DNA of 64,000 bases from CAXTEJ01 sp964243295 (GCA_964243295.1 CAXTEJ010000003.1:62001-126000), one strand, 5' to 3'; shown: positions 22,288 to 31,055, counted from the first letter of the stretch. Notes: a model not told the origin generated them from the sequence alone. A program made the numbers and translations.

Positions 22288-22386
22288 CGCAGCCTCCGCG
22301 TCCAAGCCGCTGGCTGGCGTTGGGCCGAACGGGTGACGGCGTGACGCGGTGGTCAAGGGGAGTCACCGCGCCCCGAAGACCCCACG

Positions 22387-24054
22387 GTGACCCTTCCCGT
22401 GCTCTCCAGGAGCGTGCGCCGGCTGGCGTCCTCGCTCGTCGTCGGCTGCGTCGTGACCGCTGTCTCGCTCAGCGTCGTGCAGGGGGCGTCGGCGCAGGCG
22501 CTCGAGCGCGCCGTCCCGGCCGCGGGGACGGCGGTCAGCTCCTCGCCCACCGCGTCGCTCACCGCGGTCGCCACGGGCGGGGCGAAGGCCGACGCACAGG
22601 CGACAGCAGTGAAGTCCAAGCCCAAGCCCAAGCCCAAGCCGAAGCCCAAGCCGAGACCCGCGCCGGCGCCCCGCGTCGCGGTGGACGCCACGTCCCCGTA
22701 CGTGCAGCGGGTCGGTCGCGACCTCAACCTGCGCGGCGCGAAGTTCCGGTTCACCGGCAGCAACATGTACTGGCTGGCGCTGGACGACAACGTGCGTGAC
22801 GCGAGCGGCCAGCCGACGTACCCGACGAGGTACCGCATCGACGACGCCATGGCCACGGCCTCGGCGGCCGGGGGCACGGTCGTGCGGGCGTGGGCCAACA
22901 CCGTCGGGTGCGCCCGCTGCATCGAGCCCTCGCTGGGCCAGTTCAACGACGCGGCGTTCGCAGGCCTCGACTACGCCGTGGCCTCGGCCGCGCGCAACGG
23001 TCAGCGGATGGTGCTCAGCCTGGTCGACAACTGGGACTACTACCACGGCAGCAAGCTCACCTACACCCGCTGGCGGGGCAAGCCGGAGTCGGCGTTCTTC
23101 TCCGACCAGCAGGTCATCGGCGACTACAAGCAGTTCATCAGCCGCGTCACCTCGCACGTCAACCCCTGGACGGGACTGGCCTACCGCGACGACCCGACCA
23201 TCATGGCGTGGGAGACCGGCAACGAGATGTGGTGCCAGACCTGCTCCGGCAACTTCTGGGACGGGAGCTGGACCAAGGCCGTGGCCGACCACATCAAGTC
23301 GGTCGCGCCTCGCCAGCTGGTCGTCGACGGCCACGGCACCGACCCCGCGTGCACCAGCGGCTGCCTGCACGAGCCGTCGCTCGACCTCGCCTCGGTCGAC
23401 CTGGTCGACGACCACTTCTACCCGATGAACACCGCCCGGGTGCTGACGTCGTCCGCCACGGCGGCCCGGCACGGCAAGGGCTACCTGATCGGCGAGTACG
23501 ACTGGGCGAACACCCGGGGCGGCAACAGCCTCGGCTCGTTCCTGCAGACCATCGAGGCCAACCCCGTCAGCGGCGACCTGCTTTGGGCGATCATCCCGCA
23601 CGCCGACACGACGGGCTTCGTCAACCACGACGACGGGTTCCAGATGTTCTTCCCCGGGCGCACCCCCGACCAGGTCTCCCGGGCCCGGCAGCTGGTGAAC
23701 CACGCCGCGGTCATGTCCGGCCGCAGCGCCGCGACGATCCTCGCCCGCCCGGTCGGGCAGCCCGTGATCGCCACCGCGTCCCGCAGCGGGTCGGGCGCGG
23801 CCCTCACCTGGCAGGGCGTCGCGGGGGCGGCGGCGTACGAGGTGGCGCGGACGGACGGCACGAGCGGATGGGCCACCTGGACGACGGTCGCGCGGGTCGA
23901 CGACCACCAGGTCATGTGGGGCGCCACCTGGACCGACACCAGCTCGATCGCGGGCAGCGGCGCGCAGGCCACCTACCGCGTGCGGGCGGTCAGCCTCAGC
24001 GGGGCCGCCGGCGCGTGGTCGGCCACGGTGGTGGCTGCACCCGCCGGGTCGTGA
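22387..24054 (+). CDS. Secreted GH5-like glycoside hydrolase (mannanase/cellulase type) with Lys-Pro linker
   Basis: Exported enzyme of 555 residues. The signal peptide ends near residue 37 (VVQGASAQA). A Lys-Pro tract at about 77-93 resembles a wall-spanning or anionic-polymer-binding linker. The (beta/alpha)8 domain at about 105-460 has acid/base E280 (ETGNEMW) and nucleophile E370 (IGEYDW), the GH5 pair. A fibronectin-III-like domain closes the protein (about 465-550). Encoded 99 bp after two glycosyltransferases, it probably trims or releases the glycan made here. Substrate unproven; beta-mannan type is the best guess. Confidence 0.82.
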   Translation: MTLPVLSRSVRRLASSLVVGCVVTAVSLSVVQGASAQALERAVPAAGTAVSSSPTASLTAVATGGAKADAQATAVKSKPKPKPKPKPKPRPAPAPRVAVDATSPYVQRVGRDLNLRGAKFRFTGSNMYWLALDDNVRDASGQPTYPTRYRIDDAMATASAAGGTVVRAWANTVGCARCIEPSLGQFNDAAFAGLDYAVASAARNGQRMVLSLVDNWDYYHGSKLTYTRWRGKPESAFFSDQQVIGDYKQFISRVTSHVNPWTGLAYRDDPTIMAWETGNEMWCQTCSGNFWDGSWTKAVADHIKSVAPRQLVVDGHGTDPACTSGCLHEPSLDLASVDLVDDHFYPMNTARVLTSSATAARHGKGYLIGEYDWANTRGGNSLGSFLQTIEANPVSGDLLWAIIPHADTTGFVNHDDGFQMFFPGRTPDQVSRARQLVNHAAVMSGRSAATILARPVGQPVIATASRSGSGAALTWQGVAGAAAYEVARTDGTSGWATWTTVARVDDHQVMWGATWTDTSSIAGSGAQATYRVRAVSLSGAAGAWSATVVAAPAGS

Positions 24055-24147
24055 TCTGCGGTCCCGGGTGCGGGCCGCACCCGGCTGAGGCACGATCGTG
24101 GCAGGCGGGGCCCGTGCGCACCCGAGCGTGCGACGAGGCGTGAGGCG

Positions 24148-25287
24148 ATGAGCAGGTCCGAGCAGTCCGGCGCGCAGTCGCCGGAGGTGGCCGCCGGAGA
24201 CGAGCGGCCGCGGTTGGTGCTGTTGTCGCGCGGCGACGCGCTGACGCCGCATCTGCTGGGAGCGTTGCGAGAGAAGTACTCCGTGGATGCGCTGCTCGAC
24301 GGTATCGATCTGACGACGTCCCAGCGGCTCGCTGTGGCCCTGAACACGTTCCGGCCCAACCGGTCCCGCTGGGCCGAGCGGTACTTCAAGAGCGATCTGG
24401 GCTTTCGGTTGCGCAGTGCCAACGCGTCGGCGCGCCTTCGGGAGCACGGCGCGCCCGAGGCGGCGGTGCTGCAGGTGCACGCGCTCTTCGAGGTGCACCC
24501 GCCGTCGGCCATCATCTACGTCGACTGCACCCACCGGCAGTCCGCAGAGCTGTGGCCGGCATGGAACCCGTTGCAGGGGAACGCACTGCACCGGTGGTAC
24601 GAGCGTGAGCGCCAGCAGTACCAGGACGCTGCCCACCTGTTCGCCTTCTCCGACTGGACCCGTCGGTCGCTGGTCGACGACTACGGCGTCGACGAGGATC
24701 GGGTGACGGTCGTGGGCATCGGCGCGAACTTCCCCGTCACGGCCCGCGTCGCGCGCCTGCCCGACAGCGCGCCGACGATCCTCATGGTGGGCAACGACTT
24801 CGTGCGCAAGGGTGGCCTCGTGCTGCTGGAGGCCTTCGAGGCGGTGCGCGAGCGGATGCCGGCGGCGCGGCTGGTGCTGGCCGGCACCACCCCGCCGGTG
24901 AGGTCGTTCCCGGACGGGGTCGAGGTGCACGGGCGGGTGCACGACCGCGCACGCGTGGCCGAGCTGTTCGCTGACGCCGACGTCTTCGCGATGCCCTCCT
25001 ACTTCGACCCGCTGCCGCACGCCGTGCTCGAGGCGATGAGCCAGGCGCTGCCCGTCGTGGCGGCGAACGTGTGCGCCATGCCCGAGCTGGTGCAGGACGG
25101 CGTCACCGGGCACCTGGTCGAAGGCGGCGATCCCGCAGGGCTCGCCGACGCGCTCGTGAGAGTCTTGACCTCACCCGGACGCGGTGCCGACCTGGGACGC
25201 CAGGGTCAGCTGCGGATGAGGGAGGCTTTCGGGTGGGAGCACGTGGTGGAAAGGATGTCGCCCGTGCTCGACCAGCTGCTCACCTGA
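24148..25287 (+). CDS. Glycosyltransferase family 4
   Basis: GT-B enzyme of 379 residues. The N-terminal half is unusual, lacking the standard GGAE loop. The donor half is typical: TILMVGNDFVRKGGLVLLEA, a PSYFDPLPHAVLEAMSQALP segment with the acidic pair, and a C-terminal GHLVEGGDPAGLA block. ATG 24148 begins MSRSEQSGAQ. The gene end overlaps the likely start of the following lipoprotein by 55 bp. Probable role is sugar transfer in the surface-glycan pathway. Confidence 0.85.
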   Translation: MSRSEQSGAQSPEVAAGDERPRLVLLSRGDALTPHLLGALREKYSVDALLDGIDLTTSQRLAVALNTFRPNRSRWAERYFKSDLGFRLRSANASARLREHGAPEAAVLQVHALFEVHPPSAIIYVDCTHRQSAELWPAWNPLQGNALHRWYERERQQYQDAAHLFAFSDWTRRSLVDDYGVDEDRVTVVGIGANFPVTARVARLPDSAPTILMVGNDFVRKGGLVLLEAFEAVRERMPAARLVLAGTTPPVRSFPDGVEVHGRVHDRARVAELFADADVFAMPSYFDPLPHAVLEAMSQALPVVAANVCAMPELVQDGVTGHLVEGGDPAGLADALVRVLTSPGRGADLGRQGQLRMREAFGWEHVVERMSPVLDQLLT

Positions 25288-26435
25288 GCCGCAGGGCGCG
25301 GCACGTGGCCGCGCCGGCTGTCGCCGTGCTGCTGGCCGCGACGCTCGGCGGGTGCGGCGGCGGCGCCCAGGACGCTTTCGTCACGCGGGCCGGTGAAGCG
25401 TTCGCCGTGGCGGGCAAGCCGTTCCGGTTCGTCGGCTACAACCTCTACGACGCCGCGGCGTCGGACATCTACTCCTGCTCACCCGCCACGCGGCTGAGCG
25501 TCCTGGCGCTGACCGACCTGCTGCGCACCGCTCACGACGAGGGCGGCGCCACGGTGCTGCGCTTCTGGGCCTACCAGACCTACACCGACGACGGCCGCGA
25601 CTTCACCGGCGTCGACCGGGTGATCGCGGCCGCGCGCGAGGTGGGGATGCGCGTGCTGCCGGTGCTCGAGGACGGGCCGGGCGACTGCTCCACCGGCGAG
25701 CCAGGTACGTCGCTCGCGGAGTACCCCGGCGACGCGTGGTTCACCGAGGGCTACAAGGTGCCCTACGGGTCGGCCCGGATGTCGTTCCGCGACTACGCCC
25801 GCGTCGTCGCCGAGCACTACCGCGACGAGCCGACGATCCTCGGCTGGATGATGGTGAACGAGGCCGAGACGCAGGCCAGGGTCGACGGCCGGCCGGTCCT
25901 CGCCGACTTCGCCCGCGACGTCAGCGGGGTCATCAAGGCCGTCGACAGCCGTCACCTGGTGACGCTGGGCACGCAGGCCAACGGGGCCCCGGGGGCCAGC
26001 GGCCAGGACTTCGCGACCGTCTACAGCGAGCCGGGTCTGGACTTCGCGGAGGTGCACGACTGGGGCCGCTACGGCTCGGACGACGAGGCCATGCCCGGCG
26101 CCGAGGCCGGCGGGCGCCTCCCCGACGCCTCGTCGCCCGAGTGCACCGACCCCGCTGCCAAGATCGCGTGCTCGTTCTCGTTCGCTCCGGGTCTCGGCAA
26201 GCCGCTGGTGGTTGGTGAGGCGGGCATCACCGCCGAGGACGAGGCCGGACGACGGCGCCGGGCCGACCTCATCGGGGCCAAGGCGAGGGCCGCCTTCGCC
26301 GCCGGTGCCGACGGGTACCTGGTCTGGCACCTGAACACCGCAGCCACGGACGGCTACGACGTCATCCCGGCGCGGCGCGACCCGCTGCTGACCACGTTGG
26401 CCGCCGTCGCAGCCGAGCTGGACCCCGAGGAATGA
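25233..26435 (+). CDS. Lipoprotein glycoside hydrolase, GH5-like
   Basis: Membrane-anchored extracytoplasmic enzyme of about 400 residues. A basic n-region, a hydrophobic stretch (PAVAVLLAATLGG) and lipobox Cys C41 predict lipid attachment. The catalytic barrel starts with the GH5-type PFRFVGYNLYDAAA. It has acid/base E210 (MMVNEAE) and nucleophile E329 (VVGEAG). I choose GTG 25233 because AGGGAGG lies 7 bases upstream and gives the charged n-region; GTG 25305 would leave almost none. It is the second exported GH5-like hydrolase in the locus. Different anchoring suggests processing at two distances from the membrane. Confidence 0.75.
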   Translation: MGARGGKDVARARPAAHLSRRARHVAAPAVAVLLAATLGGCGGGAQDAFVTRAGEAFAVAGKPFRFVGYNLYDAAASDIYSCSPATRLSVLALTDLLRTAHDEGGATVLRFWAYQTYTDDGRDFTGVDRVIAAAREVGMRVLPVLEDGPGDCSTGEPGTSLAEYPGDAWFTEGYKVPYGSARMSFRDYARVVAEHYRDEPTILGWMMVNEAETQARVDGRPVLADFARDVSGVIKAVDSRHLVTLGTQANGAPGASGQDFATVYSEPGLDFAEVHDWGRYGSDDEAMPGAEAGGRLPDASSPECTDPAAKIACSFSFAPGLGKPLVVGEAGITAEDEAGRRRRADLIGAKARAAFAAGADGYLVWHLNTAATDGYDVIPARRDPLLTTLAAVAAELDPEE

Positions 26436-26454
26436 CCGGCGGGCCGAGCAGCCC

Positions 26455-27750
26455 CTACTGCCTCACCGCAGCGGTCGTGCCGGCCGTCGCAGCGCTCGCG
26501 GTCACCCACGTCTCGCGGCCGACGCCGCGCAGGACGCTCTCGTAGGCCGCGACGCTGGTCGCCCAGCTGTGGGGGTCGGCGTAGCGCCAGCGGCCCTGCG
26601 CCGGCAGCGCCGCCAGCGCGTCGCGCAGCGCCGGTACGTCGGCGACCGGGACGAACCGGGTGCCCTCGTAGCCGGAGGCCGCCTCGACCAGACCTCCGAC
26701 CTCGGTCACGACCACGGGCAGGCCGGCGCTCATCGCGATGTGCAGCGGACCCGACGACGACGAGCGACGGTAGGGGAGCACCACGGCGTCGGCGGCCGCG
26801 AAGTAGCGGGCGACCTCGGCGTCCTCGACGTAGCGGTTGTCGACGACGATGCGGTCGCGCGCCGGGGAGGTGCGCACCGCGTCGAGCGGGGCGTCCCAGC
26901 CCTCCCAGGTCTCGCCCACGATGTGCAGGCGCATCCGGTCGAGCAGCTCGCGGGGCAGTGACGAGAACGCGGCGACGAGGTCCTCCACGCCCTTGTACGG
27001 GCGGATCACACCGAAGTACAGCAGCTCGAAGCAGTCGTCGTCGCGGTCCTCAGGCGTCCGCACCCGACCGGTGGTCACCGCCGCCGCGGCCGCCAGCTCG
27101 GCGCTCCCGTCGTCCGCACCGACGGCAGCCGCGTCGCTCACCGGGTCAGCGAGCACGTGGTCGTAGGGGCCGTGCGGCACGACCGTGACCGCTGCCGGAT
27201 CGAGCCCGTAGGCCTTGCGCAGCAGCTCGAGGTCGTACTGGGAGTGCACGACGTGCGCGTCGACGCGGCGCATCAGCAGCCGCATCGCCTTGCGCACGTA
27301 GCGGACCACGCCGGGGATGCGTGCCTCGCCGGTGTCCTGCACCTCGTGCCACTCCATGACCACGGTGGCCCCGCTCCGCCGTGCGGCGACAGCAAGGGCC
27401 AGGAAGCTGTGCAGCACCGCGCCGGTCCACCACTGCAGCACCAGGACGTCGGGTCGCTCCGCGCGCAGGAAGCGCAGGGCACGCACCATCGTGGCGCCCC
27501 AGTACCAGTCGACGCCGTCCATCACGCGCACGCGCGGGTCGTAGGTCAGGTCGTTGACCTTGCGCCCCACCCGTCGCCGTCCGGGGTAGAGGACCTTCGG
27601 CACCAGACCCCGCATCAGGATCACGCTGGTGGGCGTGACCTCGGCGAGGGCGTTGGTGAGCCGGCAGGTGTAGTAGCTGATGCCGGAGGTGAACCGCCAC
27701 CCCGAGCCCACGACGACGACCCGCGGCGAGCGGGACGGGTGCTCGGTCAC
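26455..27750 (-). CDS. Glycosyltransferase family 4 (membrane-associated type)
   Basis: GT-B enzyme of 431 residues. The N-terminus has VVVVGSGWRFTSGISYYT. The donor half has LLYFGVIRPYKGVEDLV, VVLPYRRSSSSGPLHIAMS and GLPVVVTEVGG. A poorly conserved acidic/Ala insert occurs at about 205-235. It is read convergently to the lipoprotein hydrolase with only ~20 bp between stops, and its start overlaps the GT2 gene stop (GTGA), so the two form an operon on the opposite strand of the same glycan locus. Confidence 0.85.
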   Translation of the reverse strand: MTEHPSRSPRVVVVGSGWRFTSGISYYTCRLTNALAEVTPTSVILMRGLVPKVLYPGRRRVGRKVNDLTYDPRVRVMDGVDWYWGATMVRALRFLRAERPDVLVLQWWTGAVLHSFLALAVAARRSGATVVMEWHEVQDTGEARIPGVVRYVRKAMRLLMRRVDAHVVHSQYDLELLRKAYGLDPAAVTVVPHGPYDHVLADPVSDAAAVGADDGSAELAAAAAVTTGRVRTPEDRDDDCFELLYFGVIRPYKGVEDLVAAFSSLPRELLDRMRLHIVGETWEGWDAPLDAVRTSPARDRIVVDNRYVEDAEVARYFAAADAVVLPYRRSSSSGPLHIAMSAGLPVVVTEVGGLVEAASGYEGTRFVPVADVPALRDALAALPAQGRWRYADPHSWATSVAAYESVLRGVGRETWVTASAATAGTTAAVRQ

Positions 27751-28649
27751 GCACCCTCCTGGCGGCCGTGGCTCGCGCTCACGTCCTGCTCGAAGGCGGT
27801 GAGGTCGATGTAGTCGGGGCGGGCGGTGCCGGTACCGTGCGCCTCGTGCACGGGGTGCTCGACAGCCTCGTCGTGCACCATCGCGGAGGGCCCGACCGCC
27901 TCGGCCGCAGGCACCACGGCGTCACGCAGGCGCCGCCGCAGCCGCTCGCTGACGATCGTGCGCAGCACGCGGGCACCGTCGCGGAAGGTGTTGAGGTTGC
28001 TCGAGCCGTGGATGCGCTCCAGCTCGACGCTGGGCACCTCGGTGATCGACAGGCCCGCAGCCGCGACGCGGCAGTTGATCATCGTCTCGACCTCGAAGCC
28101 GTCGCCCCACCGCGGTCGGGTGCCCGACGACGCGGGCAGACCCAGCACCGGGAGCACGTCGCGCCAGAAGGCGTTGTAGCCGTAGCACAGGTCGGTGTAG
28201 CGCGAGCGGAACAGCAGGTTGGTCACGAGCGTGAGCCCGCGGTTGCCGAGGTCGCGCAGGATCGTGATGTCCTCGCTGCCCCCGGTGGCGAGCACGCGGC
28301 TGCCCTTGGCGAAGTCGGCGCCGCTGCGCAGGGCGCCGACGAAGGCGTCGAGCTCGCTGGCGGCGGCCGAGCCGTCGGCGTCGAACATGACGATGACGTC
28401 GCCGGTCGCCGCCTCGAAACCGGCCGCGAGCGCGTTGCCCTTGCCCCTGCGGGTCTGCTGGACGAAGATCGCGTCCGGCCGCACCCGGCGCACCACCTCG
28501 GCGGTGTCGTCGACCGAGTGGCCGTCGATCACCACGATCTGGTGGACGTCGGGCAGCTCGGGAAGCACCAGCTCGAGGTTGCGGGCCTCGTTGCGGGCCG
28601 GCACGACGATGGTGATCGAAGGAACAGCAGGACGGTGTGCTTGGGGCAT
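27747..28649 (-). CDS. Glycosyltransferase family 2
   Basis: GT-A glycosyltransferase of 300 residues. ITIVVPARNEARNLELVLPE opens the fold. The DXD-type metal/nucleotide site is MFDADGSA at about 97-104. An RGKGNALAAGF loop precedes it, as in dolichol-phosphate-mannose-synthase-like enzymes. An acceptor-side GDGFEVETMINCR segment lies near 198. No membrane helix is present. The last ~60 residues are a low-complexity acidic tail. It is the first gene of a minus-strand operon with the GT4 enzyme. It may make a polyprenyl-phosphate sugar used by the GT-C-like domain encoded upstream; that link is inference. Confidence 0.85.
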   Translation of the reverse strand: MPQAHRPAVPSITIVVPARNEARNLELVLPELPDVHQIVVIDGHSVDDTAEVVRRVRPDAIFVQQTRRGKGNALAAGFEAATGDVIVMFDADGSAAASELDAFVGALRSGADFAKGSRVLATGGSEDITILRDLGNRGLTLVTNLLFRSRYTDLCYGYNAFWRDVLPVLGLPASSGTRPRWGDGFEVETMINCRVAAAGLSITEVPSVELERIHGSSNLNTFRDGARVLRTIVSERLRRRLRDAVVPAAEAVGPSAMVHDEAVEHPVHEAHGTGTARPDYIDLTAFEQDVSASHGRQEGA

Positions 28650-28898
28650 GAGGATCCCTTGGGTGGCTGACAGAAGGGGACGACGCCGTCGTCGTCAGTC
28701 GGTGGTTCGACGGACCAGAGCCGCGGTCGAACAGGTCCAATCATGAGGTGTTTCGGGCCCGCACCAGGTGCGGATTGGACGATCGGCCACATCTCTGAGG
28801 TTTTTCTCGTGCGACGGACTAACGTTGTTGCGGTATGTGCGTCGGCAACAACTCCCTGTCAAGGTCCGTCGCCGTCTGTGACTCATCTGGAACAGAAA
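28650..28898. promoter_or_regulatory. Divergent intergenic region with palindrome
   Basis: About 250 bp between the GT2 gene (leftward) and the small zinc protein (rightward), so it should hold both promoters. The near-perfect palindrome CCGCACCAGGTGCGG (28759-28773) is the only clear dyad and a plausible regulator site. Composition is more AT-rich than the surroundings around 28798-28830. No coding frame is convincing. Confidence 0.35.
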
Positions 28899-29105
28899 GT
28901 GAGAACCGCCGTGCGAAACGACGTCTGCGGCTGTGGTCACGACCGCGAGGCCCACGAGCACCTGCGTCGCGGCTCCGACTGCGGCGCCTGCGGGCGTGGG
29001 GTGTGCCCGGCGTTCAGGCCACCCACGGTGCGGCAGCGGCTGCGCCGGCTCGTGCAGGTCGTGCGTCCGGCCGACGGTGGCCGCACCGCGTTCCTAGGTG
29101 CTTGA
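28899..29105 (+). CDS. Small Cys/His-rich putative zinc-binding protein
   Basis: Protein of 68 residues (or 64 from GTG 28911). The core CGCGHDREAHEHLRRGSDCG, then ACGRGVCPAF, gives a CxCGH-x5-HEH-x7-CxxC-x4-C arrangement expected to bind zinc. Similar small CxCGH proteins of unknown function are common in actinobacteria. A basic C-terminal helix (VRQRLRRLVQVVR) could contact nucleic acid. A stem-loop follows the stop. It stands alone between divergent operons. Confidence 0.6.
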   Translation: MRTAVRNDVCGCGHDREAHEHLRRGSDCGACGRGVCPAFRPPTVRQRLRRLVQVVRPADGGRTAFLGA

Positions 29106-29138
29106 CCAGACGCGAGCCGGTCAGCCACCGCAGGCGAT

Positions 29139-29161
29139 GGATCCGTTCCGCAGACGGATCC
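29139..29161 (+). terminator. Stem-loop after the small zinc protein
   Basis: GGATCCGT and ACGGATCC form a perfect 8-bp stem around a 7-nt loop, 33 nt after the stop codon. No T-run follows, so it is a candidate terminator only. Confidence 0.4.
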
Positions 29162-29170
29162 TCACCCAAC

Positions 29171-29185
29171 GTGAAACTGTTTCAC
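29171..29185. promoter_or_regulatory. 15-bp palindrome, probable operator
   Basis: GTGAAACTGTTTCAC is a perfect dyad (7-bp arms, 1-bp centre). It lies 169 bp before the DUF4397 gene in an AT-richer patch, as expected for a transcription-factor site. No regulator gene is adjacent, so the protein that binds it is unknown. Confidence 0.5.
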
Positions 29186-29353
29186 CATTCGCCAGCAATC
29201 CGAGGACGTCTGCGCTGCGAAGGGTTCGGTAGTTCTCCTTAGTGCCCGCTGTTCTCGGCCGCCGGCCGTACCGTGGGCACTCACGACTCGGCAGGTCCAC
29301 GCCGGTCCGCACGCGGCCAGCACCCAGCCGCCCCCACAGCCTCCGGAGCGAGC

Positions 29354-30271
29354 ATGCACACGAAGACCTCGAGCCAGCCCGCCGTCCGCACGAGGAGCTG
29401 GGCGACCGCCGTCGCCGCGGTCCTCGTCGCTCTCCTTGCCGGCGCCACGACCGCGATCGCGTCCGCCCAGGCCGCCACGCCTGCCGGCGTCGCCTGGTTG
29501 CGCGCCGCGCACCTGGTGCCGGGCGTCGGCGCGGCCCGCGTCGACCTGGTGCCTACGGCGGGCGGTGCGACGCAGTCGGTGGTCATGTCGCCGCAGGCGT
29601 CGTACGGCGACGTGACGAGCTACCAGAAGATCCGGCCGGGCACCTACACGGTGTCCGTCCGGCCGGTCGGCTCCTCCAACGCACCCACGCTCAGCCGGCG
29701 CTTCACCATCACCACCGGCAAGGCCATGACCCTCGCGGTCATCGGCACGCAGGCGGCGCCCCGGCTGGCCGCGCTCGTCGACGACCTCACCCCGCCGGCA
29801 GCCGGCGACGTCAGCGTTCGCGTGCTGCCCGCCGCGAGCGGCGCCGAGACGCTGACGGTCAGCGCCGTGAACGGCCCGGTCATCGCCGACGGCGCCGTGC
29901 TCGGGCAGGCCAGCGCCTACCGCGCGGTGCCCGCCGGGAGGTGGACGCTGAAGGTCGCCGCCGACGGCATGGCCGCGGCGCAGTCGGCCGTCACGCTGAA
30001 GGCCGGCGGCGTCTACACCGTCGTCGTGCTGGGCGAGGAGTCCGACGACATCACCGCCAAGGTCGTCACCGACGCCGCCGGCATCAGCACGGCGCTGCCC
30101 CAGGGCGGTGCCCAGACCGGCGGCGGGGGTACTGCACCCAGCGCCCTCACCGCAGTCGCGCCGACGTCGGACCGGTCCTCGCCGCTGCTCCTCGCGGCCC
30201 TGCTCGCGGTCGCGGTCGGCGCGGCCCTCACCCGCCGTCTGCTGCCCGTCCGGGTCCGCGTCCGCCGGTGA
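29354..30271 (+). CDS. Secreted cell-surface protein with DUF4397-like repeats
   Basis: Exported protein of 305 residues. Signal peptide at about 15-41 (ending SAQA). The body has two Ig-like beta modules of DUF4397 type: WLRAAHLVPGVGAARVDLV begins the first and SVRVLPAASGAETLTV begins the second. A Gly/Thr/Ser-rich spacer leads to a C-terminal membrane helix (about 274-292) and a strongly basic tail RRLLPVRVRVRR. This is the layout of a sortase sorting signal, but I see no LPXTG-like motif. Its stop overlaps the start of a sortase gene, so the two are linked. Confidence 0.8.
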   Translation: MHTKTSSQPAVRTRSWATAVAAVLVALLAGATTAIASAQAATPAGVAWLRAAHLVPGVGAARVDLVPTAGGATQSVVMSPQASYGDVTSYQKIRPGTYTVSVRPVGSSNAPTLSRRFTITTGKAMTLAVIGTQAAPRLAALVDDLTPPAAGDVSVRVLPAASGAETLTVSAVNGPVIADGAVLGQASAYRAVPAGRWTLKVAADGMAAAQSAVTLKAGGVYTVVVLGEESDDITAKVVTDAAGISTALPQGGAQTGGGGTAPSALTAVAPTSDRSSPLLLAALLAVAVGAALTRRLLPVRVRVRR

Positions 30272-30993
30272 CACCACGCCCGCCGTCCGACCCGCTGGCC
30301 GCCGGCAGGCCCGACGCCAGCGGTCCGCGACGGCGGGCCGTGCTGGCGTGGGCGGTCGCCGGAGCCGCGTCGTCGCTGGTGGCCGCCTGCAGCGACGCCG
30401 CGGCTCCGGCAACCGCCACGGCGCCGACCCATCCCGCGTCGCGGGTCACCACCCCGACCGCCGCACCCACCTCGCCGACCCGTGCGCCCGCGTCCGGCGC
30501 CGCGTCGTCGGCGGGCGCGCCTCAGGGGCCGGCCGTCACCGGCTCCAGCGTCGCGCCGGGCGAGCGGCCGCAGCGCGTGCTGGTGCCGCGCATCGGGGTC
30601 GACTCGACGCTCGTCGGCCTCGGCATCGCTGCAGACGGCTCCATCGAGGTGCCTCGTGACTTCGGTCAGGCCGGCTGGTTGGACGTCGGCCCCGCCCCGG
30701 GCCAGCGCGGGCCTGCCGTCATCGCCGGCCACGTCGACTCGAGGACCGGCCCGGCGGTGTTCTACCGGCTGCGCGAGCTGCGCGTCGGGGACGCCGTCAC
30801 GGTGCAGCGGGCCGACGGCAGGCAGGTGCGCTTCACCGTCGACGACGTGCAGCAGTACCCCAAGGACCGCTTCCCCACCGACGCGGTCTACGGCCCGTCG
30901 CCGGGACCGGTGCTGCGGCTGATCACCTGCGGTGGCTCCTTCGACCGCGCGAGCGGGCACTACCGCGACAACGTCGTGGTCTACGCGTCCTGA
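30268..30993 (+). CDS. Sortase (class E/F-like) with lipoprotein signal
   Basis: Transpeptidase-type enzyme of 241 residues. The sortase core at about 95-241 has H155 (IAGHVDSRTGPAVFYRL), nucleophile C221 in LRLITCGG and the downstream Arg in SGHYRDN, the His-Cys-Arg triad. The N-terminus begins with twin arginines and a hydrophobic stretch that ends in lipobox LVAAC (C41), so it appears lipid-anchored rather than held by a helix. A Pro/Thr/Ala spacer (about 42-93) follows. It is coupled by GTGA overlap to the DUF4397 gene, its likely client. Confidence 0.85.
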   Translation: MTPRPPSDPLAAGRPDASGPRRRAVLAWAVAGAASSLVAACSDAAAPATATAPTHPASRVTTPTAAPTSPTRAPASGAASSAGAPQGPAVTGSSVAPGERPQRVLVPRIGVDSTLVGLGIAADGSIEVPRDFGQAGWLDVGPAPGQRGPAVIAGHVDSRTGPAVFYRLRELRVGDAVTVQRADGRQVRFTVDDVQQYPKDRFPTDAVYGPSPGPVLRLITCGGSFDRASGHYRDNVVVYAS

Positions 30994-31055
30994 GCCGCCC
31001 GTCATGATGGTCTCGACATGAACCTGTCCCGACCGAGCCAGCACACCCGCGGCCA

